This document shows, piece by piece, positions 18,467-27,801 of a stretch of DNA of 57,843 nucleotides; the first letter of the stretch is position 1; each line of letters starts with the position of its first letter. This DNA is from Acidobacteriota bacterium (GTDB taxonomy: Bacteria > Acidobacteriota > Blastocatellia > Chloracidobacteriales > JADJPF01), in contig JACQZQ010000089.1 in the NCBI GenBank assembly GCA_016213785.1, forward strand, positions 1 to 57,843, given 5' to 3'. The notes under the pieces are model-generated. The model saw only the letters and a list, made by a program, of their open reading frames with translations. It was not told where the DNA came from and made no database searches. The position numbers and the translations under genes are program-made.

Positions 18467-19750
18467 TTAAGCTACTTTAATTACTAAAACTGTACAGTCA
18501 TCACTCTGGGTTGCATTACCAGAAAATTCTCGAACTGTCTTAAAAATAGCTTTTGCAATTTCTGATGAAGACAAATGTTTATATTTTTGTGTAGCCTCAA
18601 CTAATCTTTCTACCCCAAATTCTTCTTCAAGTGATTGTGGTGGAGTTGCTTCTGTTATTCCATCTGTGTAAAGCAAAATTATATCACCAGGCTTTGTATA
18701 GTGAGTAAAATGCTCATAAGATTGTCTAGGAAATAAGCCTAGGATTAGGCTTGCTTCAGATAACATTTCATAACTATCATCTTCGTGTAAGACTATTGGA
18801 CGATTATGACCAGCATTTAAGTAGGAAAACTTATAGCTAGTTTTATCTAAATCTAGATAGCAGGCTGTAACAAATTGGTCTAGAAAATTATTTTGTCTAA
18901 GTAGCTCATTCATTTGATAAAAAGTGCTAGACAAGGAGCAAGCACTACAAACTTGACCTCTAAGGCTAGCCCGGAAAGTAGCCATAATTAAAGCAGCAGG
19001 AACACCTTTTCCAGAAACATCTGCAACAACTACACCTAAGCGATTTTCATTAACATTAATATAGTCAAAATAATCACCTCCCACTTCTGAAGTAGGACTA
19101 TTTAATCCAGAAATTTCATAATGTCCAAATAACGGATCTGAGATTGGAAGTAAACTTTGTTGGACACGACGAGCTACTGCAAGCTCAGCTTCTAGGCGTT
19201 GTTTTTGCATCAATGCTTCATAAAGACGGGCTTTTTCAATGGTAATAGCTGCTTCATTAGCAAAGAACATAAGCATTTCTAAATCATATTTTGAGTAAGC
19301 TTTAAGCCTGTCAGACTCTAAGTTAAAAGCTCCTATAACTTTTCCATTAGCACGAATTGGAGCGACCATTTCAGATTTTGTACTGCAACGCCCAGAAATA
19401 TAACGAGAATCTACGCTTACATCAGGAACTATTGCCCCACTACCTGTTTTTATAACCCACCCAACAATTCCATCTCCAACTTTCATACACATACAAGAAT
19501 TACTGCGTTCTTCTTCATAGCCTCGTGAAGTTTGTGCTATAACACGCTTATATTTTCCTGTTCGCTCAATTATGTATATACCAGCAGCATCATAATCAAT
19601 AAAAGAACGTACCATATCAATAATTAGGTTAAGAACATCATCTAAGTCTAAACAAGAGCTAATCTTACGTGCTAACTCCATCATCAAACGGAGTTTAGTT
19701 TCCGCTGGTGGCTGAGTGTGTTGACGTTTAGCTAACAGATTTGAAATCAT
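18467..19750 (-). CDS. GAF-domain PP2C-type (SpoIIE/RsbU-like) serine phosphatase
   Basis: Proteins of this type dephosphorylate anti-sigma-factor antagonists in response to a sensed signal. The 427-residue product has a GAF domain at about residues 35-175 and a short helical linker (RLEAELAVARRVQQSLLP). The SpoIIE phosphatase domain fills residues about 205-427. Metal-binding aspartates are seen in EVGGDYFDY, VADVSGKGVPAALIM, YTDGITEA and SDDCTVLVI. There is no visible partner kinase or antagonist nearby. Its start overlaps the stop of the upstream uracil-DNA glycosylase by four bases, so the two are co-translated. Confidence 0.9.
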   Translation of the reverse strand: MISNLLAKRQHTQPPAETKLRLMMELARKISSCLDLDDVLNLIIDMVRSFIDYDAAGIYIIERTGKYKRVIAQTSRGYEEERSNSCMCMKVGDGIVGWVIKTGSGAIVPDVSVDSRYISGRCSTKSEMVAPIRANGKVIGAFNLESDRLKAYSKYDLEMLMFFANEAAITIEKARLYEALMQKQRLEAELAVARRVQQSLLPISDPLFGHYEISGLNSPTSEVGGDYFDYINVNENRLGVVVADVSGKGVPAALIMATFRASLRGQVCSACSLSSTFYQMNELLRQNNFLDQFVTACYLDLDKTSYKFSYLNAGHNRPIVLHEDDSYEMLSEASLILGLFPRQSYEHFTHYTKPGDIILLYTDGITEATPPQSLEEEFGVERLVEATQKYKHLSSSEIAKAIFKTVREFSGNATQSDDCTVLVIKVA

Positions 19751-20400
19751 AAAACCTCAATATGTTTTGTATTATTTTCCCTATTCTCAGCAGAATTTCC
19801 TGAGCTATTATTTGTGGTCATTAAAATATCTACAATTACTTTATAATCAAGTAGTTGTTCATTTGCGCGACGATGACCATTAACCACATGTGGACTAGGA
19901 TGATAGAGTGGAACTAGTTTACGGCCATACCAGTCAAAGGCTTTTCCCACATCTTTAAGTGTAAGTTTATGTGGCTCTATTTGTTTAAGCGAACTTAATG
20001 CTACAGCACCCAAAGTAGCTATGATAGGAGGTTGAAGCAGTTCTATTTGACGTAGAAGAAAAGGCTTACAGTTTTTAATTTCCTGGTTATTAGGTCGGAC
20101 ATTACAATCATCTTCCCTAGGATTACATAGTACAGCATTGGTAATAAATATTTCTTGTCGGCTTAGTCCAGTAGCCGTAAGAAATAAGTCAAAATTTCGT
20201 CCAGATATATCACCTACTAAAGGGATACGTGTTCGGTCGGCTCCTTTTTGACCAGGGGCTTCGCCAATAAACATTACCAAAGGGTGTAGAGTTCCATTTA
20301 AGTGGCTAAGTACCGCTCTACGATCTTGGAGCCTTGGACAGAGACGACACTCAGCAGCTTGACTAGCTAACTGCTCAAAAGCCGTCTTTAGTTCCAACAT
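19747..20400 (-). CDS. Uracil-DNA glycosylase, iron-sulfur family 4-like
   Basis: This enzyme removes uracil from DNA in base-excision repair. The 217-residue product has the water-activating motif GEAPG (residues 46-50) of family 4 and the C-terminal HPSPH motif (167-171). Cys18 and Cys21 (CRLC), Cys92 and Cys111 are placed to hold a 4Fe-4S cluster; Cys99 is extra. The segment GADRTRIPLVG after GEAPG leans slightly towards family 5, so the subfamily is not fully settled. It is the first gene of a two-gene unit with the GAF-SpoIIE phosphatase. Confidence 0.85.
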   Translation of the reverse strand: MLELKTAFEQLASQAAECRLCPRLQDRRAVLSHLNGTLHPLVMFIGEAPGQKGADRTRIPLVGDISGRNFDLFLTATGLSRQEIFITNAVLCNPREDDCNVRPNNQEIKNCKPFLLRQIELLQPPIIATLGAVALSSLKQIEPHKLTLKDVGKAFDWYGRKLVPLYHPSPHVVNGHRRANEQLLDYKVIVDILMTTNNSSGNSAENRENNTKHIEVL

Positions 20401-20544
20401 TATTTTTTACCTCAATTAGCCTAAGAATTATTTTTAGAAATTCTAAAAAATAATACCACAAAATCAGCATTTCGCCTTGTTGTAGAAGAAAAGTAAAAGT
20501 TATTTTAGGATAATCCAAAATTTTTAAGAAAGTATTTGCCGACA

Positions 20545-20576
20545 AAAGCCAGCAATAATAATATATTGCTAGCTTT
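20545..20576. other. Hairpin in the divergent spacer
   Basis: AAAGCCAGCAATA (20545-20557) pairs with TATTGCTAGCTTT (20564-20576) with one C-A mismatch and a six-base loop. It lies in the 298-base gap between the divergent glycosylase and HEAT-repeat genes. I see no gene in this gap. Confidence 0.5.
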
Positions 20577-20667
20577 CTGTTCAAAAATAGCAAAGCATAA
20601 TTTAAAATAGGCTTTATAACAAATTTGTTTCCCGCTATCATTGCTAACTAAAACATAAGCTTAAAAC

Positions 20668-20695
20668 TTAAAAGTAGTAATCCTTACAATATAAT
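20668..20695 (+). promoter_or_regulatory. Candidate promoter abutting the HEAT-repeat gene
   Basis: TTAAAA (20668-20673) and a perfect TATAAT (20690-20695) are 16 bases apart. The -10 box ends only three bases before ATG 20699, and there is no Shine-Dalgarno. If functional, the message would be leaderless or nearly so. Confidence 0.35.
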
Positions 20696-20698
20696 ATT

Positions 20699-22594
20699 AT
20701 GTACGAATTAAGTAAAACCAATAACCCCATAGAGCATCTAATTAATGCCCTTAGAGATGAAAACGCTGGTGTAAGAGCTAGTGCTGCTGAAGCATTAGGA
20801 GACTTAGGAAATATTGCTGCGGCTGAACCTCTGGTAAATATATTAAAAGATGGTGATTCAGAGGTACGTCGCAAAGTTTCTCTAGCCTTAAATAAACTAG
20901 TTGAACCTTTAATTGCTGCACTAGCTAGCCCTAATAGCGAGATTCGCTGTGATGCTGCTGGTGCATTAGGTGAGATAAAAGATATTCGTGCAGTTGGGCC
21001 ACTTATTGCTGCTCTAAAAGATCCTGATGAGGGTGTTAGACAAAATGCTGTTTGGTCTTTAGCTCAAATCAAAGATAGCCGTGCTATTGAGCCAATGATT
21101 GATTTACTTAAAGATCAGAGCGCCACTATTAGATTAAATGTGGCTAGCGCTTTAGGCGAACTTAGAGACTTACGCGCAGTTGAGCCAATGATTTCAATAC
21201 TTGATGACCCAAGCTTAGATGTACAACAAAATATCATTTGGGCCCTAGGTAGAATAAAAGATACTCGTAGTATTAAACCCTTAGTTGCTAAACTAAAAGA
21301 CTCCAATGCTTCTGTAAGAATGGTTACTATTAGAGCTTTAGCAGAAATTAGAGAGTATGATACTTTAAGAGAATTAGTAAATTTACTTTATTATAATGAT
21401 AATATGGAGATTAGAGAAATTGCTGCCAGTGCTATAGCTGCTTTAGGCGTTAATTATAATTATGTTGCCACTGCGCTACCAATCGCACTAAAAGCTAAAA
21501 ACCCTGATATTAGGTATGCTGTCTTAGGTGCTATGGCACAGCTAGATAATTTAGAATTAGTAGAAGAAATTATTGGAGCGCTTAAAGATGAACACCCTGA
21601 TGTTCGTAAACGTGCTATTTATGCTTTAGGGATGAAGAAAACAGACCGTGCAATTGCCGCACTACTAGAAACTATGCGTAATCAAAATGAATTAACGGAG
21701 ATTAGATATTTTGCAGGTTATTCACTTGCTAAAATAGATGATTTAAGAGTTGTGCCTATTTTAATTAAACGTTTAGGTGATGATGACATTGATACTAGAG
21801 TAGGGGCTATTATTTCGCTAAGCGAAATGAAGCAGGATTTTGTTATAAGTAAATTAATTGCAACATTAAATAATCCTTTAGAACATAATGATTTTGCTAG
21901 AGAATCGGCTGCATTAATTTTGGGGAAAATGAAAAGCGAGCATGCAGTAAAATCACTGGTTGCTGCTTTATCTGATAAATGCACTTCTGTAAGACAACGT
22001 TCAGGTGAAGCACTAGTTAAAATATTAGACTTTGATGCGGTAAAATACTTGATCACTGCTCTAGCCAGCGATGATATTGAAGTAAGACAAACAGCAGTTT
22101 TTAATATATCAAAAATAAAAGATATTAGAGTTGCATATAAATTAATTGATTTTCTAGAAGAAGCTACTGTAGATGGAAGGGCAGGCGCAATAGTAGCTTT
22201 AACCGAAATGAAAGACCTTCCCATAATGGGACTTTTAATGGATTCACTTAAGGATGCAAGTTCTAATGTTAGAGAAGGTGTAGCCATTACATTAGGTAGA
22301 TTAAGCGACTTACAAGCTGTTGAGCCTTTAATTAATCTCTTAAGTGATGAAGTTTCAACTGTACGCTACCATGCAATTGAAGCTTTAGCTAAGCTTAATG
22401 ATAACCGTGTAGTAGAGCCACTAATAAAACTCTTAAGTGATGAAGAGCCTGATGTAAGGCGTAAAGTTGCTGAAATCCTGGCAGATTTTGATGATGAGCG
22501 TGCTATAACAGCTTTACGCGAAGCAGCAAATGATCCAGTTAATACTGTAAGAGATGCAGTAAGAGAAGCATTATTGCAACTTTACCGGAACTAG
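20699..22594 (+). CDS. HEAT-repeat (PBS-lyase-type) protein
   Basis: The 631-residue product is made almost entirely of about twenty tandem helical repeats of roughly 31 residues. Typical units read EPLIAALASPNSEIRCDAAG, AVGPLIAALKDPDEGVRQNA and ALGEIKDIRAVGPLI. These are HEAT/PBS-lyase-like repeats, which stack into a solenoid used for protein-protein binding. No catalytic domain, signal peptide or membrane segment is visible, so it is probably a cytoplasmic scaffold. The start is uncertain because a TATAAT box lies immediately upstream and no ribosome binding site is present. It is followed after 73 bp by a secreted protein gene in the same direction. Confidence 0.88.
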   Translation: MYELSKTNNPIEHLINALRDENAGVRASAAEALGDLGNIAAAEPLVNILKDGDSEVRRKVSLALNKLVEPLIAALASPNSEIRCDAAGALGEIKDIRAVGPLIAALKDPDEGVRQNAVWSLAQIKDSRAIEPMIDLLKDQSATIRLNVASALGELRDLRAVEPMISILDDPSLDVQQNIIWALGRIKDTRSIKPLVAKLKDSNASVRMVTIRALAEIREYDTLRELVNLLYYNDNMEIREIAASAIAALGVNYNYVATALPIALKAKNPDIRYAVLGAMAQLDNLELVEEIIGALKDEHPDVRKRAIYALGMKKTDRAIAALLETMRNQNELTEIRYFAGYSLAKIDDLRVVPILIKRLGDDDIDTRVGAIISLSEMKQDFVISKLIATLNNPLEHNDFARESAALILGKMKSEHAVKSLVAALSDKCTSVRQRSGEALVKILDFDAVKYLITALASDDIEVRQTAVFNISKIKDIRVAYKLIDFLEEATVDGRAGAIVALTEMKDLPIMGLLMDSLKDASSNVREGVAITLGRLSDLQAVEPLINLLSDEVSTVRYHAIEALAKLNDNRVVEPLIKLLSDEEPDVRRKVAEILADFDDERAITALREAANDPVNTVRDAVREALLQLYRN

Positions 22595-22667
22595 AAACTT
22601 TATTAAGCAAACCTTTGTAGTATTTTAGGTCATCTTAAAGACCTACTCCATAAATAGGTAAAAAGCA

Positions 22668-23774
22668 ATGCAATCAAAAGGTTTAAGGATATTTTTTATA
22701 ACCGTTTTTTTATTAACCCTTATAATAACTACAAGTTCTCCTATACAAAATGCAGCCATTTTTCAGAAAAAACCTTTAAATAAAGCAGAAATAATAAGTA
22801 AATTAGAGGCTGTAGGCCGGCATGAGACTACTCAAGGTGATGTTGCTGCTGAAATTAACGAAAGGGGAATAGATTTTCCCTTAACTGATGCAGCTTTAGG
22901 CGAATTTCGTAAAGCAGGAGCTAGATCCATAATAGTAGATGCTTTACTAAGAGCCGCATCAAATAAATCTATGCCTACAAACGATTTACCAGAAGAGCCA
23001 GCCTTTAATTCTAATGATCTTGATGAAGAAGTTGACCCAACTACAAAAGCTAAACAATTGGCCTCTCTTCCATTTATTGAACAGGCCAGATACTATGCTT
23101 TAACTTATGTTCAAGAATTGCCTAACTTTATAGTTAATCAAAAGGTTCAACGATATACCCGTGATCCTAATAGCGGTCAATGGCGAGCAAGAGATGTGCT
23201 TGAGATGGAAGTAACTTATGAGGCTTCTAAGGGAGAGACTTATAAGCTTAAATCTGTTAATGGCAGACCAGCTAATAACGGCTATGACAATGTTGGAGGT
23301 GCTAGCTCTACAGGAGAATTTGGCACAATCCTAGTTGCCATTTTTAGACAAGGCGCTAAAACCCAATTTAAGCAAGGCCCAAATGACCGTATTGAGGGAC
23401 GTAATGCTGTAATTTATGACTTTCGTATTCTAACCCCTAATTCTACTTATCAAGTAACAGAAACACGTTCTAATAAATCTGTAATCTCAGGTTATAAAGG
23501 TAGTATTTGGATTGATCAAGAAACTAAACGAGTACTGCGTATTGAACAATCTGCTGATGATATTCCACCTAATTTTCCTATCACAGTCTCAGAATCAGCA
23601 GTTGATTATTCTTGGTTTGAAATAAATGGAGAAAAATATTTACTTCCTAAACGAGCAGAACTAATTATTGGTTCTGATAAAGACAGACTCTATAGCCGTA
23701 ATGTACTAGAATTTACTAATTATCGTAGATTTGATACAGACATTAAAATTGGTGTTGGTGGAGATGATGATTAA
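22668..23774 (+). CDS. Exported protein of unknown function
   Basis: I do not recognise a named family. The 368-residue product starts with a signal-anchor or signal peptide (about residues 8-29). Residues about 37-95 form a helical domain (KAEIISKLEAVGRHETTQGD and following). Residues about 130-360 look beta-rich with LolA-like spacing: alternating strands with GRNAVIYDFRI and SIWIDQETKRVLRIEQSAD. The latter pattern is seen in outer-membrane lipid-carrier-like proteins, but this is only a resemblance. It converges on the HAD gene, with the two TAA stops sharing the TTAA at 23771-23774. Confidence 0.75.
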   Translation: MQSKGLRIFFITVFLLTLIITTSSPIQNAAIFQKKPLNKAEIISKLEAVGRHETTQGDVAAEINERGIDFPLTDAALGEFRKAGARSIIVDALLRAASNKSMPTNDLPEEPAFNSNDLDEEVDPTTKAKQLASLPFIEQARYYALTYVQELPNFIVNQKVQRYTRDPNSGQWRARDVLEMEVTYEASKGETYKLKSVNGRPANNGYDNVGGASSTGEFGTILVAIFRQGAKTQFKQGPNDRIEGRNAVIYDFRILTPNSTYQVTETRSNKSVISGYKGSIWIDQETKRVLRIEQSADDIPPNFPITVSESAVDYSWFEINGEKYLLPKRAELIIGSDKDRLYSRNVLEFTNYRRFDTDIKIGVGGDDD

Positions 23775-24388
23775 AGCTTAGGATTTTTTAAGTAGAAAGA
23801 CAGATCTTTTTGTAGTTTCTCTAAAGATATAAAATGAATAGCGTTAAGACCAACTTCACAAGCAGCTATTACATTAATTTCACGGTCGTCAATAAAAATA
23901 CATTCTTGAGCTTTTCTTTTTATTAAGCCAAGCGTTGCTAAATATGCCGCATGTTCAGGTTTACGAAAACCTATTTTATAGGAAACGCTATAGCCTTGAA
24001 AAAGACGGTCTAGGTTTAATCTTTTACGGACTTCTTCAAACCAAAAAGAATAATTTGAATGTATCCATAAAGGATAACCTAATGAGTTTAGCTTAAATAA
24101 AAAATCTTCCATTCCTTTAATAAAATAATAAGATGAAAAAATAGCGGATTTTAATTTTTCTGGATCCTCGAGTTTATATCCAGAGTTAGGTAAGAAAAAT
24201 TCTTCAAAATATTGCTTTTCTGAAATTTTACTAACCTCAAACTTAGGCCAATTGTTAGGGTTTTTTATTTTATAGAGTTCTTCTAGTGTCATATTAAAAT
24301 ACTTAGGAAACATAGCATAAAAAGGATCTATTACTATAGTATCCATAAGGTCAAAAATTATAGTAGGAGGTTTTATTATTTTGCTCAT
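23771..24388 (-). CDS. HAD-family phosphatase, similar to plastid FMN hydrolase type
   Basis: Haloacid-dehalogenase-like hydrolases dephosphorylate small metabolites through an aspartyl intermediate. In this 205-residue protein motif I is IFDLMDTIV (Asp13, with Met15 where the second Asp is usual and Asp16 next), motif II is HSNYS, motif III is the Lys in GFRKPEHAAY, and motif IV is IFIDDRE. The start (DLMDTIVIDPF, then ELYKIKNPNNWPKFE) recalls, from memory, the plant FMN-hydrolase group, which also has an aspartate-x-Met-Asp-Thr motif. The substrate is therefore a suggestion. It is the last gene of a trio after the decarboxylase and membrane protein. Confidence 0.78.
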   Translation of the reverse strand: MSKIIKPPTIIFDLMDTIVIDPFYAMFPKYFNMTLEELYKIKNPNNWPKFEVSKISEKQYFEEFFLPNSGYKLEDPEKLKSAIFSSYYFIKGMEDFLFKLNSLGYPLWIHSNYSFWFEEVRKRLNLDRLFQGYSVSYKIGFRKPEHAAYLATLGLIKRKAQECIFIDDREINVIAACEVGLNAIHFISLEKLQKDLSFYLKNPKL

Positions 24389-24409
24389 TTATTCTTATTA
24401 TTTTATTAA

Positions 24410-25228
24410 TTAAGAGGGTTTTAAGTCTTTTTCTAAAGCCATTCTAAGCCAATGCCCTAAAATTGATCCTGCTGCACCAAGCCCACAAATGACTAAAGAA
24501 TAATTCCAAGATTTACTAGGGATTGCTATTAGTGCAAATTGCTGTGTGAGATCAGGAAAAGATAAAATAATCATTCCACAACTCGCCACATAAAAAGGCA
24601 CTGTGGCAGAGTACCAGAGCGTACTCCTAGACTTAAATATATAAGAAGCTAAAAAACCTCCAATAATAAAACAAAGTAGAGTGATTTTACCACTCCAGCC
24701 TATTAAACTGGCAAAAGCTAATCTTAGAATTGCTGCAATTAATATAGTGGTTAAGGCACAGGGTAGTAACTGACTTAAAAGTAACTTTGAATTAACTTCT
24801 TTAGGCTTAGGCTTTACAGATAGATTACGAAAAACTACTTGAGTGTCAGCTAGCCAAGCTGCTGAGTAAGTAAGTAGTGTTGCTAGTAACACTATTGTTG
24901 CTTCTATAGAAGATGTAATCCAAGCATCTTCTAAACTTATGTAAGATGTTGAGTCAGTAGTTTTATCAGTAGTAAAAACTGCTGAAATACCTAAGCTTGT
25001 TAATGTAAGCGCAAATGCCATTCCAGGAAGTCCTGGAGTATGTTTCCAAGAAATTAAGGAAGTAACACCACCTACTAGAAAGCCTAATAGCGCCATAAAA
25101 AATATTTTACTTATCCATAAATCGCTTTCTAGAACGGAAATAAATGGAAAACTGGCTAGGCCAAATAAATAGCCTAAAAAATATCCTGTAGCTGTAGCTA
25201 CACCTAATGCAATAATTTGTCTGGTCAT
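24410..25228 (-). CDS. Polytopic membrane protein of unknown function
   Basis: The 272-residue product has about eight hydrophobic segments, for example near residues 5-30, 42-62, 68-85, 105-128, 150-175, 182-198, 205-225 and 242-262. A cytoplasmic-looking basic loop (KPKPKEVN) lies at about residue 140. I do not recognise a family. Its start overlaps the stop of the upstream decarboxylase gene by four bases (ATGA), so the two are translationally coupled. That arrangement suggests a functional link with the decarboxylase, but transport of its substrate or product is only a guess. Confidence 0.72.
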   Translation of the reverse strand: MTRQIIALGVATATGYFLGYLFGLASFPFISVLESDLWISKIFFMALLGFLVGGVTSLISWKHTPGLPGMAFALTLTSLGISAVFTTDKTTDSTSYISLEDAWITSSIEATIVLLATLLTYSAAWLADTQVVFRNLSVKPKPKEVNSKLLLSQLLPCALTTILIAAILRLAFASLIGWSGKITLLCFIIGGFLASYIFKSRSTLWYSATVPFYVASCGMIILSFPDLTQQFALIAIPSKSWNYSLVICGLGAAGSILGHWLRMALEKDLKPS

Positions 25229-26655
25229 ATAGGGTTTTCTATTAATTGATCAACGGCTATTTTAATTGCATCAATTGTTGCTTGAACTTCTCTTAAATGG
25301 GTACGAAAACATAATATTGCTATACGTAGTATTAATTCATTATTAATTGTAGTACTTGAGATAAAAGTTTTTTGTGTAGCTAAAATGTTTTCTAAGAATT
25401 TTTTATTAGTTTCATTAAGTTTTTTAGATTTATAGCGAAAAGCTATAACTGAGAGTTGGGGTTTAGCAATAATTTCAATACCAGGAATTTTCTTTAATTC
25501 CTTACAAGCCCAAAGAGCTAGATCTAGTTTTTCATCCAAATATTTACGAAAACTTTCTATTCCATAGAGTTTAAGTGGTAGCCAAACCCGTAAGCCTCGA
25601 AAACTCCTAGTTAGTTCTGGAGAATAATCATTAAAGTTTATTCTATCTTCTGAAAATGTTAAGTCTTGTAAATAATCGGCCCCTACTTGGTGTGCTTGTT
25701 TAAGTCTTGCCCCATCACTTACTAGTAAACAACCGGTTCCATAGGGAAGGAATAGCCCTTTATGAGGGTCTAGTGTTATTGAATCAGCCTTTTCAATACC
25801 TTCAAAAAGTTTGCGACCTCGCTCGGTAAGAATAAAAAAACCACCATAAGCAGCATCTATGTGTAACCACATTTTATTGGCTTTGGCAATGTCAGCTAAT
25901 TCAGAAATAGGATCAACTGCACCAGTGTTAGTTGTTCCAGCGCTTCCAACAATTAGAAATGGTATTAAACCTTGTTTTTTGTCTTTTTCAATAGCTTCTA
26001 ATAGAGCCTTAGGTTTAATTCTAAACTCTTCATCAGTTTCAATAGCTCGAATATTGTCGTAAGAAAAACCAGTTAATCTTGCAGCTTTATAAACTGAAGC
26101 ATGTACTTGATCTGAAGTATAAATAATGCCTGAGAGAAAGTTTTTAGGAAGTAGGGTTTCGCGTGCTGTAACAATTGCTGAAAAATTGGCTAGAGAGCCT
26201 CCAGAAGTTAAAATGCCTTTAGCCTTTTCTTTATAACCAACTTCATTACAAAGCCAGCGAATTACAGATGTCTCAATTTCCACAGCAGCAGGAGCAACTC
26301 CCCAAACTCCTACATAGCGGTTAGTTGCTGCGGCAATAAATTCTCCAACTGCTGCGGCAAAAACACCTCCTCCAGGAATATAGGCTTGGTAAGTTCCTCC
26401 AGCAGTATTTACTGAACATCTAACTATATGTTGATCGATTAAGGATAAGGCTTCTTCTAACTTAATACCTTTTTCTGAAATGGGTTGGCCTATTGCGGCT
26501 AAATGAAACTCAGGGTTAGTAATATTAGATGCCGGTTCATTACTTATATTAGAAAAATAGTTGACTAGTAAATCGGAGGTTTTTTGAATTAATAACTGCA
26601 TATCTTCTGCACAAGGCTCTAGTGTGTGCAGACTATTAGGATTATTAGTCAGCAT
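25225..26655 (-). CDS. PLP-dependent group II decarboxylase
   Basis: These enzymes decarboxylate amino acids such as aromatic amino acids, glutamate or diaminobutyrate. The 476-residue product shows the family's ILTSGGSLANFSAI, the conserved SAGTTNTGAVDPI, WLHIDAAYGGFF with the PLP-contact aspartate, and the lysine motif LDPHKGLFLPYGTG. Length is normal for the class. The DPHKGLF form is common in bacterial members whose substrate is unknown, so I do not choose between tyrosine, tryptophan or other substrates. It starts a three-gene unit with a membrane protein and a HAD phosphatase. Confidence 0.85.
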   Translation of the reverse strand: MLTNNPNSLHTLEPCAEDMQLLIQKTSDLLVNYFSNISNEPASNITNPEFHLAAIGQPISEKGIKLEEALSLIDQHIVRCSVNTAGGTYQAYIPGGGVFAAAVGEFIAAATNRYVGVWGVAPAAVEIETSVIRWLCNEVGYKEKAKGILTSGGSLANFSAIVTARETLLPKNFLSGIIYTSDQVHASVYKAARLTGFSYDNIRAIETDEEFRIKPKALLEAIEKDKKQGLIPFLIVGSAGTTNTGAVDPISELADIAKANKMWLHIDAAYGGFFILTERGRKLFEGIEKADSITLDPHKGLFLPYGTGCLLVSDGARLKQAHQVGADYLQDLTFSEDRINFNDYSPELTRSFRGLRVWLPLKLYGIESFRKYLDEKLDLALWACKELKKIPGIEIIAKPQLSVIAFRYKSKKLNETNKKFLENILATQKTFISSTTINNELILRIAILCFRTHLREVQATIDAIKIAVDQLIENPI

Positions 26656-26690
26656 AGATAGATTTTTAAGGTACTCCCTAAGAAATATTA

Positions 26691-27047
26691 TTAATGTCTA
26701 CTACCACGTTTTTGTTCGCTACGTCGAACTTCATCTATATCATAGTCACGTGTTTTGGAACGTGTGCCATATTTTTCATCTGCTTCACTTCTACCACTAG
26801 CACGACGTAGTAGATGTAATGAGCGATCTTTTACTTTTTTAATTTCTTTTCTGCCATCTTCAAACTCAATTTCTACGGCTGGAGAAATTGGATCTGAGAC
26901 TAACTTAACAACCTTGCCATAAAACATACCTTGAGGAGCAGCAAAAGATATTTCATCTCCTATGCGATACTCAAAACTAGTTTGTTTCTGATTTTGGTTT
27001 TGAGAATTAGGTTTATTAGAGGGTTTAGGGTTATTTTTACTATTCAT
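26691..27047 (-). CDS. Small basic protein with a possible SH3/KOW-like core
   Basis: The 118-residue product is not recognised. The N-terminus is Asn/Gln/Lys-rich and probably disordered (residues 1-25). Residues about 27-70 read IGDEISFAAPQGMFYGKVV and PAVEIEFEDGRKEIKKVK, a beta pattern like small SH3 or KOW domains. The C-terminal 45 residues are highly charged, with many Arg, Asp and Lys. It lies divergent from purE and upstream of nothing obvious. A nucleic-acid-binding role is possible but not shown. Confidence 0.65.
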   Translation of the reverse strand: MNSKNNPKPSNKPNSQNQNQKQTSFEYRIGDEISFAAPQGMFYGKVVKLVSDPISPAVEIEFEDGRKEIKKVKDRSLHLLRRASGRSEADEKYGTRSKTRDYDIDEVRRSEQKRGSRH

Positions 27048-27210
27048 AAATAAAAATTTTCATCTCCCTTAGCAATTCTTAGTAATTCTTTTTAATCTTT
27101 CTAATGTTGGTAATTTTAAAAATTATCTTTATAGTACTATGATTTTAGCGATTAAGAAAACCTAGCTTGTTAGGATCCTGCATTGAAATACAAAATACTT
27201 AGGAAAAATT

Positions 27211-27693
27211 ATGGAAGAAAAAAGAATAGTGGTTGGAATTATAATGGGAAGTAAATCAGACCTAGAGACTATGAAAGAAGCCGCTAAGATTTTAGAGCAA
27301 TTTGAAATTGGCTTTGAAATGAAAATAGTTTCTGCTCATCGAACGCCTGAATTGATGTTTGAGTATGCCCGTAACGCTAAAGGTAGAGGCATTGAGGTAA
27401 TAATAGCTGGTGCAGGTGGAGCGGCGCACCTACCTGGAATGACTGCCTCATTAACTACACTTCCTGTTATTGGTGTACCAGTAGAATCACGAGTACTAAA
27501 AGGTGTAGATTCCTTGCTTTCAATTGTTCAAATGCCTGCGGGTGTACCAGTAGCGACTATGGCAATAGGAAATAGTAAAAATGCTGGCCTAATGGCTGTT
27601 AGAATCCTTTCTATAAAGGATTCTAAGCTTGCTAATAAGCTGCAAACTTATATGGATGAAGTTGCAGAAGAAGTAAAAAATACTAAACTTTAA
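27211..27693 (+). CDS. purE: N5-carboxyaminoimidazole ribonucleotide mutase
   Basis: PurE interconverts N5-CAIR and CAIR in purine biosynthesis. The 160-residue class I enzyme shows [10 protein letters not shown], the conserved [20 protein letters not shown] and [29 protein letters not shown] motifs, with length typical of the family. purK and other pur genes are not adjacent. A hairpin of 10 bp lies 10 bases after the stop. Confidence 0.96.
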   Translation: MEEKRIVVGIIMGSKSDLETMKEAAKILEQFEIGFEMKIVSAHRTPELMFEYARNAKGRGIEVIIAGAGGAAHLPGMTASLTTLPVIGVPVESRVLKGVDSLLSIVQMPAGVPVATMAIGNSKNAGLMAVRILSIKDSKLANKLQTYMDEVAEEVKNTKL

Positions 27694-27702
27694 TTTTAAG
27701 CC

Positions 27703-27732
27703 AATAGCCCAGCCATAAATGACTGGGCTATT
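27703..27732 (+). terminator. Hairpin after purE
   Basis: AATAGCCCAG (27703-27712) pairs perfectly with CTGGGCTATT (27723-27732) around a ten-base loop, 10 bases past the purE stop. The T-run is weak, so termination efficiency is uncertain. Confidence 0.55.
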
Positions 27733-27801
27733 AACAAATGCTGCTAATGGAAGAAATAAAAACACTTTATAGATATAATTTCTTAAAATAAAATCATTTA
27801 A

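Noticed and set aside
20375-20641. Minus-strand 88-codon open frame upstream of the uracil-DNA glycosylase
   Set aside because: Hydrophobic, AT-driven sequence in an intergenic region, overlapping the glycosylase start; no ribosome binding site or family match.
21718-22287. Minus-strand 189-codon open frame under the HEAT-repeat gene
   Set aside because: Antisense of repetitive helical repeats; no motif and the plus-strand frame is clearly coding.
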